Assembly (NCBI RefSeq): GCF_000143415.4
Contig: NW_003314307.1
Coordinates: forward strand, 182,409 to 246,408
DNA from: Selaginella moellendorffii
Lineage: Eukaryota; Streptophyta; Lycopodiopsida; Selaginellales; Selaginellaceae
Direction: 5' to 3'
DNA length: 64,000 bases
Shown: positions 10,740-23,091 of the stretch, piece after piece
How the letters are laid out: each line of letters starts with the position of its first letter
Position numbering within the stretch: position 1 is the stretch's first letter
Position numbers and translations under genes: made by a program
The notes under the pieces: generated by a model
Database searches by the model: none
Told to the model about the DNA's origin: nothing
Seen by the model: the letters and a program-made list of their open reading frames with translations, nothing else

Positions 10740-11984
10740 CTCCCTCACAACAAAGCTACTACCTATCCTCAGGCAGTTAGATTCTCCAAATCCTGCTCCA
10801 GATTGCTGAGCTTGGTCTTCATAGTGACAAGCTCAACACTTCTATATAGATTGTCGAGTTTCTGATGCATGATTTGATTCTCCTAGTTAAGCATAGTGAT
10901 ATGCTAGTCTTGGCGGTTGATGCACTCTACATCAGTGGTTGTGGAAGTTGGGATTGCACTCTTGAGCCCTTGGATTATATAGTGGTGATGATTCTGCTCA
11001 TCCATGACTTCATCCACTTCCTTAGTGATTGTTTTAAGGTAGCTCAAGATTTGTGTGAGTACTTTGTAGTTTCCTCATCTTCTACCAACTGCATTGGCTT
11101 GTCAACTGGCTATTTGCCTCCTTTGATGTGTTGAGTAAGCTCCTCCATGAAGCTTCACATTGTTGGCTCACTAGGCTGACTTGCAAACTTGCGCAAAGGC
11201 GCAACTAGCCTTGACTTTATAGTGTTGTTGTAGCATTTGCTACTACTATGGCTGCCTCATCTCGCTAGACTTGTCGGCCAAGGGAGTGTTGCTGTCGAAT
11301 GTGTAGGTGGATTGGAGAAAATTTAACCCATACTCCTTTAGTTCACCTAAAATCTCCTTTGTGGCCTCATCCTCTTTGTCCTATTGAGTTTCTTGGCTAT
11401 GATCTTCTTGGCCTAAACTCACCTCATTGGCTATATCTATAGCCAATGGTTTTACAACATATGTAGGCACATCATATGTTGGACCTTGTGGCCTAAGTTC
11501 TAGAATTTCTTCCACAACTTCGGCATCCATCATTTGCATAGTGTTGTCCATTTGTGTACTCATCACTTCTTCGATACTCGAAGAAATTTGTATAGGCATC
11601 AGAGTTGTCTNNNNNNNNNNNNNNNNNNNNNNNNNNNNNNNNNNNNNNNNNNNNNNNNNNNNNNNNNNNNNNNNNNNNNNNNNNNNNNNNNNNNNNNNNN
11701 NNNNNNNNNNTGGTGTTAGGCAATTGGGAGACAAAGTGTGGTACCAATGGAGGTGCCCAAGAGAGATCTTGCATCGATAGTGCAAAAGTTGAGTCGATGG
11801 CTTGTGGTGGTAGCGTGAGGACAAATCCACTCTGCTGAATTGAGAATGCACTCAACCCAGTAGGTGGTGACAATGGCATTTGCTCTTGCGTGGCCTTAGG
11901 TGTCATACATTGCTTCGGAGTTAAGTCTAGAGTGTTAGTGCATCTTGAGGCGTAGGCATAGAGTGAGTAAAAGGGAAAAAGCAA
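10740..11984 (-). pseudogene. Retroelement-associated ORF remnant, unrecognised
   Basis: On the minus strand, open frames run through 11984-11493 and 11851-11381 and continue as broken coding down to about 10740. There a heptad-like stretch (LDNLYRSVELVT, KLSNLEQDLENL) suggests a coiled coil. The piece around 11850 is rich in Pro, Ser and Gln. The segment lies downstream of an integrase remnant on the same strand, so it is either a 3' ORF of that retroelement or the gag of a different one. An assembly gap splits it. I cannot assign a family. Confidence 0.35.
11611..11710. other. Assembly gap (100 N)
   Basis: One hundred unknown bases, the conventional length for a gap of unknown size. Translations across it are meaningless. 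Confidence 1.
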
Positions 11985-12079
11985 GAGAGAAAAAGAAACT
12001 CCCTAGCCATCTCCAAGTTACTTAAGTCACCTTGCTTTATTGTGTTAGTCTTAAGCTTTGTCCTCTTGCCTTTGTTATT

Positions 12080-12748
12080 TTTATATGCAAACATATTGTG
12101 GAAAGTTTTTTCCTTGTTGGCCTAGTAATCTCTGCTCATTAATCCTCATGGTTTGTTCGCAAAGTTTATAGAATGGGGCAAGAAAAATGTAAATGTTACT
12201 TTTAGAGTATTTTCCCCTTCTTTTCTTTTTTTCTAAGTCTTGCATTGCTTGGGGAACATTTTTATAGGCCATATCAGCAAGATTTTGAGGAAAGGTCTGC
12301 TCCAAAGAAAGAAATATCTATCCAATATATCCCTTGATTTCTTGTTTTAGAATTTCCCCATCAAAGAAAGCACTCAGATATATGAGGGTTTCTCTAGCAT
12401 AAAAAAAACTTTCTTTATAAAGGAATTTGGTAGTGTTAGCAATTAAGGCCTATTTTATAAGCATAACTTCTGCCCATTTAATTATATAATCAATGGTGAC
12501 TAAAATGTATTTGTTCCTCTTATTGCTTGTCACCATAAAACCCACAAAATTGAATCCCAATTTTTGAAATATTTCATATGGATAAGTAGGATTTAGTTTG
12601 TGAATTTTCTTTTTAGGCAGTAATTTATGTTTTTGGCAAAAGTTACAATTTTTACAGGAAATTGTTGTATCTTTCCAAAGTGTAGGCCACCATAATTTTG
12701 CTTGTAAGACTTTTCTAGTAGTAATTTTGTTTGTAAAATGGCCTCCTG
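12080..12748 (-). mobile_element. Ty3/gypsy integrase remnant
   Basis: From 12748 downward the minus strand reads GGHFTNKITTRKVLQAKLWW, then CKNCNFCQKH. This is the HHCC zinc-binding domain of a gypsy integrase. It continues 'GFNFVGFM' and 'ILVTIDYIIKWAEVM', the first part of the catalytic core. A stop follows at about 12450. The rest of the core is missing, and the reading continues as a lysine-rich tail (12305-12081). The upstream part of pol is cut off at 12748, exactly where repeat R3 starts with TGTAGCGCATG. Confidence 0.82.
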
Positions 12749-15700
12749 TAGCGCATGTGGTTTTGACCCTTTATCCTATGGTGATTTACCATAGAATAAC
12801 ATTACGAAGCGGAACCTACCCACTATCCCTACTATACATTTGGAACCCCCCCCCCCCCCCTTCTTGAGGAACACATGCTTTGGGCTTTCACCCTAAGCCT
12901 CCCTTAGTATCAGGAGTTAGTATTTGGGACAAGCTCGAAACTTACTAAATATGGAATGTCTTTAGATTGCGAATTTGGACACGGGACGAACACCATTGTG
13001 TTCAAGACAATCTCTACATTCTGTAGATGTGCCAAATGAGCAAATCTAGACACTTTCCATAAATAGCATTTGGGACCGAAATGGGACTAACACAAAGGGC
13101 ATGATAGCGAGGGTGTTTGGCAGACATGGTAAGCTATCATCCAGCGATATTGAGGGACCAATCTCAATACACGAGGGTTTCTTGTCACTAGCCAGTGCAA
13201 GATAAAACGAGACGAGAACTCCTTACCCGGGCTAAGTATGCTTAGCTAAATAAACACGTAGGAATTCCATCCTTATGCTCATCTGGCCAAGTACAGATGC
13301 AAAGTCCAGTTTACTAACACTTGAACAAGAGGGGCTGATAAAGGGTCCAGCAATACCGACCTTCTGCCATCGTGGCAGTAAGGTAAGAGTGTCCGTTAAA
13401 GGGACTGGTCGATACCAAGGTACTTTCGATACCCGAAGTCACATGCGCGTGACAATTTATATTGGCCGACAGGTAACTTTTGATACCTGAAATCCTCCAA
13501 GTAAGTTATCATCCGATAAACTAATATTATAGTATAGGAACCACCAAGATCATCAAAATTGGTAAACACAGGATTCACCATCCAACAAAATTTAATAGCA
13601 AGTATATCATCAAGTAAACTCAATGATGAAACTTAACTACCGAAGATAGCAGATAATAAGCCAACAACTTACTAGAGATAACTCAAGGAACACAAAGTAT
13701 CATTGACTGGCAAGCGAAATGCTCGCGAATGTATCACCCAAAGGAAATAACATCCCAATTCATCAGAACTAACTCGAGTAATAATCAACAAAACAGAATG
13801 AATATGCCAAGACCAACAAACACTCATTCATGCCAACTATTCCACCAGCTAATCTGAATGGATCCCAATCAATAATACTAAGGAACCAGAGTTGTCTAAG
13901 CAAGTGCCAACAACATCCTACCGATGTCTCAAACCCAAAAAACCAATCCAGAGCAAACCACAAAGAACGTGTGGTATCGCAAAAAGCCAAAAGCCATCAA
14001 AGAGAACAACTAACTATCATGAGAGATGATCAATCATCCCATCAATGCAGTGATGCATAATCATCGTTGAAGAAAGAATCTACCATCCCGAAGAATGACA
14101 AATCATTCTATTTCAACAATAATCAAGAAAAACCATTGACAAAGATAATCAACTATCTTAGATGATAATCAATCATTACCAATGATTGCCATATGCAAAT
14201 ACTAACTTCTATATCAAAGCTAACAAGCCAAAATGCCTTCCCCAACAACTTCTAGCAAATGGAACTTTGAGCATAAAAACTCAAAGAACCAAAAGCTTGA
14301 AGAAGTCTATAGCTAAATCTTTGTCTAACAATGATCACAAGTCTCACATGAACTAACTTCAATGCTAAAGAAGAAATTATGGTACAACCCACAATATCCT
14401 CCTCAATATATCTAGAGGCTAAACTTCATAATGCAAAGCTAATGAAGAGCACAACTGCATCAATCCAAAAGCTAAGCATAATGAAGTTATGCTCAACAAG
14501 TGATCATCTAATCAATCCTCCATGAATCCATCTATAGCAAAACGTAACTCACTTCATAGCAAGCGCAAGAAGAATCATCAATGATCGATATATTCCAACT
14601 CAAACCCAATAAGGATTCAAACACTTCAATATCAATCACTAACTCTTCTGCTTGTAGAGTTAGCATAGTCCACGATTAAATCACTTTTCAAGGAAAAGCT
14701 CAAAACTCAACCCCTACTAAATAATCTCATCTAGAACATAACTAACTCAAACTTGCCACTCAGTTCATTTGAATGTCAACATAATTGCTAATTAGCAAAT
14801 GCGCAAATGCTAATAACACAAAGCTATAGCCAAATCATCAACACTATTTTCATTGAGCCTAATGAAACTCAATATCAATCCTAAAGATAGACATCTCATC
14901 TCACTTGGAATCTCAACATCAAAGAATGTCAATAACAAGGCATCACTTTAATGCCATCAACACCAGAACAAAGCTAAAAGAAAGCAGAAGTGAATCACCA
15001 CTCAAAACTCTCTTGCAACCAAGCTAACCAAAGTCGAAGACACTATACTTAGTATCCAAGACTAGTTCTTCAACAATACTCAGTTACAGATAACACATCA
15101 TCAAGGAGTAATTCACCACATCCAAGACTCAATGAAATCCAACACCACGGACTAAACATAACCAAATGATATCGATAGAGATAAAGTCGGTAAAGCAAGC
15201 ATCATCATTCGGTAAAGCAAGCCCATCACTGCTGAATCATCATCAAGTGAAGCAAGTGTCAACAGTCCTTGACAAAGTCTACAAGCAATCATTAGTTGCA
15301 AAGCAACCAACAATCACTCTTCAACTTGCCTTCACAAGACCCAAACACTAACTCTTGTCATCAAGTTATATACTTGTCCAGCATGAACCTAATACCTCAG
15401 ATATGAGATAAAAGTTCATAGACAAGCACAAACCAAATGACCACTCAAATCCAACTCAACCGCAATAAGCTCACTAATGTGTTCAGCCAATGGCTCTCAG
15501 CATGCCTTGAAGAGGCTAGCTATGCATAATCAACACTCAGTCGAAACTAAAGTGAAGACTATGAGATGAACTCATTTCGGTATACAACCTTCTCATAGAC
15601 AAAGCTATAATACGGGTACCAACATCTCAAACTCAAACAACTAAATTGGACATCACCATCCTCAGCCAAAGTGCAGGGCCACCAAGACTAAGTCAAGATC

Positions 15701-16216
15701 AGTGAGAGCTCACTACTCTCATAGAGTCTTACGAAATGCAAGGTGTAACCTGCCACCAAGCATAATGCTACAGAAGAAAGGCACAAGGGTCACCCTTCTT
15801 AGAAAAGCGTAATGGCCACTTTTCTACACTAACTCCAGACTCTATCCAACTTAATTGTTTTAGCCCCAAAAGTCAGCATCCCTTTCGGGCCGCATCTGTA
15901 GCGCACCTGAATTTGGAGCCAAACTCCAAGCCCGTTGCACTACGAAACAAGGGTCCGGTACAATCCCATGAGCACCAGCTCCCCGTATCCAGCACCTGCA
16001 CGCAAAATGGTGTTAGACGGAGTCTGGCACAATTTTGGCATACCAGTGGCCTAACGTAAGAAGGAGGGTACTCCACTGACTAGAGCAACATGGAGCTTGG
16101 GCTTAGACTCAAGCCGACAGCAGAACAAGGAGCGACACAGCCCAGCGGGAGCCAAACTAATGTCTCAGGTGGTCAGACATGCATTTCAACCACTATCCCT
16201 ACTATACATTTGGAAC
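12747..16216 (+). repeat. Long dispersed repeat R3, TGTAGCGCA at both ends
   Basis: It begins TGTAGCGCATGTGG (12747), closely matching 1339-1400. After 'gaagcggaacc' it jumps to 'ctacccactatccctactatacatttggaacccc', as in R1 at 3600. A second TGTAGCGCAC occurs at 15895, and the block from there to about 16216 ends with the same 'ccactatccctactatacatttggaaccc'. This looks like an element with related terminal blocks at 12747-12845 and 15895-16216, the left one internally deleted, flanking a 3-kb interior without coding capacity. It interrupts the integrase remnant. Confidence 0.55.
13500..15890 (+). repeat. A/C-rich, G-poor interior of R3
   Basis: For about 2.4 kb the + strand is made of words such as 'aatcatcaa', 'caacac', 'aactca' with few G or T runs. 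No open frame exceeds 76 codons and none looks like protein. The strand asymmetry is uniform and stops near 15890, where the right TGTAGCGCAC block begins. Confidence 0.6.
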
Positions 16217-16689
16217 CCTTTTGCTTCCTTTGTGATTGCAACTAAACACTATTTCTTAAATGGTTTACTGAAATAGAATAATGGACTCAAAGTTTAAAAG
16301 GATTATTCAACACATGATAAGGTGGCTTAATCATCATCCTCAATTTGGTATATCATTTGGGCATTTTAGAGATAAGGGCAATTTATGGGATGGCAACTGT
16401 GTACATTTCTTCTACAACTTTGTTGGTAATGAATGGCTGATTTTGCATTTGCAAGCGCTATGTGTCTAAGTATAAATGACTTTATTTACTGGTGGACTAT
16501 CTCTTTAACATGTTGAATTTTGATATTGTTGATGCATTGTCATTTATTGTACATTTCGAATCATGTGCTGTTATTCTTTCCCTCTTTTTTGTTTTTGTAT
16601 CCTAACATTCCTATCTTGCTACAACTAACCATCAAATAAAGCTGATGTATGCTAGGATGTGTGTTTTAAATTTTTTTGCAAGTTCCATA

Positions 16690-18480
16690 TAACTACAAAA
16701 AATAACACAAATAAATATATCAACAACATGTAAAAGATTACAATGGAATTTGCATATCTTAGGTGTCAAGACTGAGTATATAGAACTTGAGCTCCATGTC
16801 TTGGTATTTTTTTAATTGTGTACTGAGTAAAAATACTTTTATCTGAGCTGTAATGATGCCACTAAAATTCATAGTTTACCAAATAATAATAGAATTTCTA
16901 TTATATTTTTGGTTTTACATTTTAAAAAAAACATAAGTAAATTTATCTAGATTGCTACTATATTTATATTGAACCTCATAAGGCAGCAACAAAGAATATT
17001 GAGAACATATAATTATGGGTCAAAAAATAAACATTATTTATCACACAATATTAAATATGCAAACTTGAAAAGCAAGATTTAAGCTACAGTTATATGGTGA
17101 GTGAGAACCATCAGATAATCTATACACTTTTTATACATTAAAGAATAACTTTCACTTATTGGCTAGAATTATGCTAAAAGTTTTGTTTTAGTTGTGTATA
17201 TATTAAGAACCACAATCTTCACGGCTCATTTGTGCCATTATGGATTGTAGTTTTTGATCTTTTAATAGCTGTAGATCATGAAAACACAAATATATAATCT
17301 TTGATATAGATTATAATATAAAAATAAAATACTTATAAAATCTCAAAATTTATGAAATTTAAGTCATTATATAATTATAAATAAAAAATAAAAATATTTT
17401 AAAATTCCAGATTTTACTATTATAGGTAATTTAAATAATATTTTGAATCATTACTAACTTTACAGGTCATTGATCTAAAATAGTCAAAACATCAAAAACT
17501 ACAATCCGTGGTACTGATGTAGAAATAGTACTTTGCACTAACAAATCATGGAAAATGAGGAAAGATAAAGTAAAATATAAATACTCAAGTTTTACCATCC
17601 ACTAGAGATAGAAAAAAAATGTAAAGAATCACATAAAAGAAACTTTATAGATCTTCTTAAAATTTTATCTCTTTTTTTATTAATATTAGATCAATTTTAT
17701 CTGAATATGACATTTTTAATATAACTCTAACAGGCTTTATGAACTCTACATAGTTTCATCAGTCACTGATCAAGAGTTTGTAAGACATTTTGTAACTTAT
17801 AATGTATAAGATAACTACTATGAAAATAAAATGATGAAGAGGTAGAATACTTGAAACATAAAATAATGGAAAAGAAATTTTATGGAAATAAAAGGTTTAA
17901 AAATTCAAAAGAGTGATCTAAATAAGTTTCTCGAGAAAAGTGATTTAGATTAAAATGTAGTTATTAAATAGTGAGATTATAGGGATAATTTTTAAAATGA
18001 TAAACCATGCTTCATTAGGATTATATTTAGTTCATATACTTTTAGTAAACTAAATCTATTAAATATATAAGTCATTAATGTATTTAAATAAGTTATGATT
18101 TTGAAAGCTTTAAGAAAGTTTGAAAAATTTATCAATTTTCTAGGAGATTTTCTCTAGCAAAAATATTTAAAATCATATTAAGATGAAAATATTTAAATTA
18201 AGATTTAAAAATAAGTTACTTCTGAATGATTGAACAATACTTACTACTCAGTAATTATATAATTATATAATTATATATATAGGAAAATAAATAAACTTTA
18301 AAAATTATAAAGATGTCAGTATATACTGATCTCATTACAGTTTACTATATTATAATACCATAATTTTATTTTGTATATGGTATTTTATTTAATATAATAT
18401 AATACTGCTATTATAATATTTATAAATATAAGTATGTATATATATGTATTACCCTATCTAAGTGATACACTAATTATAGT
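16690..18480 (+). repeat. AT-rich repeat, copy A (inverted partner near 24.7-26.5 kb)
   Basis: Several stretches match the reverse complement of 24.7-26.5 kb in collinear order: 'taatgatgccactaaaattcatagttta' (16850), 'gtaaatttatctagattgctac' (16938), 'gctacagttatatggtga' (17084), 'gaaaagtgatttagatt' (17933) and 'acaatacttactactcagtaattat' (18232). No coding frame is visible. The internal segment 17232-17515 is absent from the partner and looks like a later insertion. Confidence 0.68.
17232..17515. mobile_element. MITE-like insertion with terminal inverted repeats
   Basis: The left arm 'ggattgtagtttttgatcttt' (from 17242) pairs with the right arm 'catcaaaaactacaatcc' (to 17508). Weaker pairing extends through 'tagatca'/'tgatcta' and outward through 'gtgcca'/'gtac'. 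The arms are 35-45 bp long with a loop of about 190 bp of AT-rich, non-coding DNA. The inverted partner repeat lacks the block. I could not define a clear target-site duplication. Confidence 0.5.
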
Positions 18481-20256
18481 ACTAAAGCATATGGACCATC
18501 AATTTGAAATTGGATTTGGTCCATCCATTCTTGTATATAAACAGGGGTCTAAACCCCAATTAAGATACCCTTTCCAATATCCCGAACACTCACACTGGTG
18601 GAGGTGAGGGGCATTATAATTTATCCATGAAAGGCAAAGCCTTTTGATAGTGTTTTGCTATAGTGTTTGGGATTGTGCTTTTTTATTCTTATTTTTTCAT
18701 TCTCTTTTAAATCTAGATTTGTATTAGTTTTTTGCAAGATTTAGAATTCTACTTATCGTTGTGCTTAGATTTACTCTTTCTTTTGATCTTCATTGCATTC
18801 TCTTCTTTTACCATGCCACACCATCATTGATCAAGGAATATATCACTTGAGACTACTAATGCTACTTTGTTGGATTGAACTTTTGGTGTTATGGGGTGTG
18901 ATCATATTGATATTGCACCCATCGTTAGTGTGTTGCCGTCTTTAGCTTTTGTGGGATGTGATTACACGTTATATCTTGTTCTCGGTGTTCTACCATCGTG
19001 TGTTGATGTCGAGTGTGATCATGATATTGATTGGTGAGCTATGGATGATGCAATCTAATTCTTGGAGAATGTTCGAGGATCAAGTTTATGGGAAGATAAT
19101 GTGTACAAACTCGAGTGGATTCCAGAGTGTGATGATAAGCTTGATTATTATGGAGATAGCTTTGGAAATGAAATGGAGATTTTGCAGGGTAGATGTCAAT
19201 ATTTCAATTTGTCATTTGATCCTTTCTCTTTCCTTTTGGCTCTTTCCCAACTTTTTCTTATTTCTCGGCTTGAGCCACCTTCTCATGTTCCTAGTATTTC
19301 TTCCTTATCTACAATGTTTTCTTCTTTTAGCACATCGATCATTTATGACCCTTATGATTTTCTTTTTCAATCCAGTGTTGAGTTGAGTGTTTTTTATCCT
19401 CCTCATACTAATTTGGATGTTGAGTGTGTCCATGAAGTTGAGAATTTTACTTTTATTTCATTGGTAGAGTCTTTAATTAGTTCTAGTGTTGAGTATTCCC
19501 CTATTCCAAAAGTTGAGTCACTTTGGCCAGAGTTTCAAGTTAAATGCATGTCCCTACTTGTGAGTGCCACTAAGAGCCTTTGTTTTACTGTTACTGCTGA
19601 GGAATTTATATATTCTCTTGAGAGTGTGGATTGTTATTGATTTTCCTATCTCAAGTGTTGAATTGTGTATTAACGAGGTTGAGCAGTGTGAATCTTTTGC
19701 TTATAATGTGATGATTGAAATATTTTATGATAAGAAGTCCTTTATTTTCCAAGATTTAAACACATGTTCTTCTAATTTCCCCATTTCTGCATTGCCAGTT
19801 GTTGCAAATTCTTCTTCTAATGTTCTTTTTCTTCTTCCATAAGTGTTTTTTCTCAATTTTTCTTGGTTTTTTCTCAATTTTTGACCTAACATTCAAACTT
19901 TTTTTCTTCAGAGGAAGAGGGGATAGATGGGAGTCTGGCCCTGACGATGGAGTGAGGATGAGTGAATACAGTAATGGAGCGAGGACAAATGACATGGATT
20001 GTGGAGTGAAGATAAACATAGCAAGTCTGAACAAAACATCCAACCCTAATGTAGTGAGGCTGAACGGATGAAATAGTGGAGTGAAGCTAGACATAGATGG
20101 TGGAGTGAGGATGAGTGCAGCAAGTCTAAATTGAGCCAGTGCTTCAAAACTTCTTTTTCTTCGAGAAAGGGATAAGGAGAATGTGAAGGACGAATGGAGT
20201 TCCTCTAGCCTCCCCAGTTCAAAGTTATGGTGTAAACTGCTTACAATCCACCACAC
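18481..20256 (+). mobile_element. Probable retroelement remnant with ORF 19062-19640
   Basis: A promoter-like 'tgtatataaacag' at 18534 is followed by a T-rich leader and then overlapping open frames at 18949-19386, 19062-19640 (192 codons) and 19564-19842. The 192-residue product is acidic and Ser/Phe-rich with no motif I recognise. The frames overlap and pass from one to the next as in a decayed coding region. The setting between AT-rich repeats and an LTR-like segment suggests a transposon protein, but a lineage-specific gene cannot be excluded. Confidence 0.4.
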
Positions 20257-20560
20257 TTCCCTGCAAGTTCACGCCCTCGTGAACAGAAGCTGAAAGCCGC
20301 AGCTCTCCCGGGTCGAGCCTAGCGGGAGCAAACTGGACCAGTTAGATGTCAATCAACATGTGGTGTGATTCCCTTAGCCAACCAACAGAGTCGGACCCGA
20401 GACCCCCTCTGATACCAAATGTAAACTCCTGAGTTTGGACTTCCCGGGAGGTCACCCAGCCTAGTACTATTCAAACCCAAGGACGCTTAACTCCAACTAT
20501 CCCAAGACCCTTAACCGATTGGAAAAGGGGGTGCACTCTTATTCATGGGCCCTTTCCCTC
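20257..20560 (-). mobile_element. LTR boundary with reverse-oriented primer-binding site
   Basis: The + strand reads 'cctctgatacca' at 20409-20420. Its reverse complement TGGTATCAGAGG is a Met-tRNA primer-binding site. Two bases further right, TGTAAACTCC begins an LTR-like stretch. The preceding 'gagtcggacccgag' is typical of sequence just inside plant TRIM/LTR elements. This implies a minus-strand LTR element whose 5' LTR begins near 20423. A second LTR was not located. Confidence 0.5.
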
Positions 20561-20773
20561 TATATTTGAACCCCATGGATCGTCTCTCAAGTCGTTCCCT
20601 TTTGTTGCTTACATATGGTTACATGGTTGATTTGATCCTGGTGAACCATGCCTCTCAAATAAATCTATTTGAAGGTCTTTACCAGCTGCTTGATGATTCT
20701 GGCTGCTTTGTCCTCACCAATCTTCTCACAAATATGCTATATTTTAAAGACCAAATAATTATGGAATAATGCC

Positions 20774-21303
20774 TTAAGAAATGAAGGCAATATTTCCACC
20801 AACGAACGCAACCACTCGAGGAAAAATGCCTGTGCCCTGTCCAAAAGGAGACTCGGACAACACCACAAAGTTGGCAAACTTTCCTTGCGTCAGCGACCCA
20901 ACCAAATCCTCCAATGCAGCTGCATACACAGCCAAGGGTGTGTACCTGTGAATCCAAAATCAAGAACTGCATTTCAGTTTTCTCATCTGTTTTCTCTTAC
21001 CCTGCCACTGCGTCCCATGCAGAAATCCTTTCCTTGGGAATCCAGGGATGACTCCAGCCCAAAGGTGTTCTCTCCATGACAGTGCGGATCCCTCCAACTG
21101 GATTCACTGCTACCACCTTGAGACAAACCATTCACGTAACGCCAAAGAAAAAGTAATTGACAGGCTTTTACAGGCCAGTCGGATCCTAGAGCAACCACGC
21201 TACCATTTTCGAGGGACCAGAGGTTATAAGATCCGCGTGAGTGCTTCTCACCAAGTTTCTTCACGGCATAGTAAGCATCATCTAGAAGTTGCTCTGGCTG
21301 TAC
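20774..21303 (-). CDS. LAF3-like amidohydrolase, 3' exons only
   Basis: Three minus-strand segments join with good splice sites. The first (from about 21303) reads PEQLLDDAYYAVKKLG and ends ALGSDWP. After a 'gtaaaa...ctcaag' intron comes NPVGGIRT, then ERTPLGWSHPWIP. After a 'gtaaga...ttcacag' intron comes VYAAALEDLVGSL, then GKFANFVVLSE, ending at a TAA at 20774. This is the C-terminal quarter of the YtcJ/LAF3 amidohydrolase family, including the late metal-ligand region around GSDWP. The N-terminal three quarters with the first metal-binding histidines are not found upstream, where a kelch gene lies instead. It could be a broken gene or the tail of a chimeric transcript. Confidence 0.65.
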
Positions 21304-21339
21304 AAAAATATAGGGTTTTGCAATGGAGGCAAAATGCAG

Positions 21340-23091
21340 TCATCTGCGTCGATGCGCACAATGCATGGTTTCTTCGGACTCCTCTTTGCTCAGTTTGGCC
21401 TTTACTACGGCCTTTTGGACGTCCTGTGGTTTCCTCCTGTGATGTTTTCCTTCCTGGCGTTAGAGAGTAACTGAGGATCAAACGAAACAAACCTCGCCAT
21501 GTAAGATTGCACTGCCTGAGCAAAGCCAGGCTTGTACGAGAAGAGCAGCCCACGGAAGAGTGATGGAGGCTTCTAGTTGAATACGTCGCTTACTCTAGCC
21601 TCGAACATCTTCTCGCCTAGCGGCTGAACGTGAGCTTGAAACTCTGTAGCATGAGTTTGACAGGGAAAAATTGGAGAGGTCCAAGGTTTTCCACAGGTAC
21701 CTCGGTGAGATGAAACCAAGCTCTTGTCCACATCCCGTTGCTTGTCTAGCACGAATGGCGTGGCACGATATTCTTGCCGCCTTCTCTTACGTTCCTTACG
21801 CATGGATAGCTTTGGTTCTGATGGATCTTTCTCCCTCAGCATCTCTTCACAGAAAAACGGCAACCATATTGTCAAGAATGGCAGCAATGTCAATAAAAGA
21901 AGAAGCCAACCTGTGTCGAGGAAATACATGTCATCCAGAGCTTCAAGCTCTTCGTTACATACCCCATAGAAGAATAATATGTCTCGCTCTGCGTTCACGG
22001 AATCTCCTGCAAGGGAGAAACGTGGACCAGAGGGTTTCCAAGTCGCCCAAACACCAGTCGCTACAAAATACGTAAAAGCCCCATGAGAGACCAACAGGAA
22101 ACAAATCTACCTACAAGCGCACGTACTTAAGTCGAGAGTATGGACGTCATTGAATAGCTTGTGATCATCAGAGAATCCTCCAAACACGACAAGATACTTT
22201 CCATGGCTGATTGTTGTGTGCCCGGCTCTTGGCATCAGCTCGGCACCAGTCGTCTTTACCTCCCACCATGCCATTGTTTCTGGAAACGCACAATGTATGT
22301 ACCTGTGTCCAGAATATGAACGTCGTTTAGATAGGCATTACCACCATCCTCGCCACCCATGACAACGAAACAGTTCTTATAGGAAGAGCAGGTATGGCTA
22401 TCCCGAGGAATAGGCGAGACTCCAGTGGTAGAAATCTTCTTCCAGACAAAAGTATCTACAGGGGAAAAAAAAAATTTAGAAGAAAACAAGGAAAGATAAC
22501 AGGATATTACTCGTGTTCAAAACATGGAGGTCGTTGTAGTACTCCTCCTCTGAGGGATCGCTGGATTTCTCACATCCCCCAAACACGAACAGGTTGTCAC
22601 TGATGAGAGACGCGCTATGTCCTTCTCTCGGAGCAGGAACATCACCAAAGTGTTGGTAGCTGCATCGGATGATAAGAACAAGAAAAAAAAATCGATAGAA
22701 CTCGGAGCTTACCAGTATCCAAAACAAAGAGATCGTCTAGCGGGCTGGTTCCATCGGTACCACCAAACACATAGAGCTTAGACCCGATGGCCGTGGAGCT
22801 GTGGCTGTCCCAAGGAGAAGGGTGCGTTCCTTTCATCACAGGCTTGCTCCAGGTGTACATCCCTGCGCGATCCCACCAAAAACATGATCAAAACCATATT
22901 TTCTGGAAAACCCAGAAGAGGAAACTTATACCAAAGTCGAAGACATGAACATCGTTGGTCTGGCACTCATCCCGGCCGCAGCCACCGAAAATGTAGATGA
23001 GATTCCTGACCGCATTGCAGGTGTGGCAACATTTGCACCCCGGCGGCTGCTGCTGGAGCTGATCGCTGGATCGACAAGGCGCCCACTTCAT
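21340..23091 (-). CDS. Kelch-repeat protein
   Basis: Small exons on the minus strand each encode about one kelch blade: HTCNAVRNLIYIFGG (near 23010), DSHSSTAIGSKLYVFGGTDG (22790), GHSASLISDNLFVFGG (22600), DSHTCSSYKNCFVVMGGEDG (22370), GHTTISHGKYLVVFGGFSDD (22190), and a last blade ending EALDDMYFLDTG (21930). A Lys/Arg-rich segment and a C-terminal domain (EKMFEARVSDVFN, then FRGLLFSYKPG) follow, in the same order as plant kelch proteins of the At5g18590 type. The start at 23091 gives MKW, like relatives; an in-frame ATG lies 18 bp upstream. The 3' end is uncertain: I place it at the TGA at 21340-21342, just before the LAF3-like exons. The propeller probably mediates protein binding; the function is unknown. 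Confidence 0.8.

Noticed and set aside
11381-11984. ORFs running through the N gap
   Set aside because: Translations of N have no meaning. Only the flanking parts can be read, and they were treated as a remnant.
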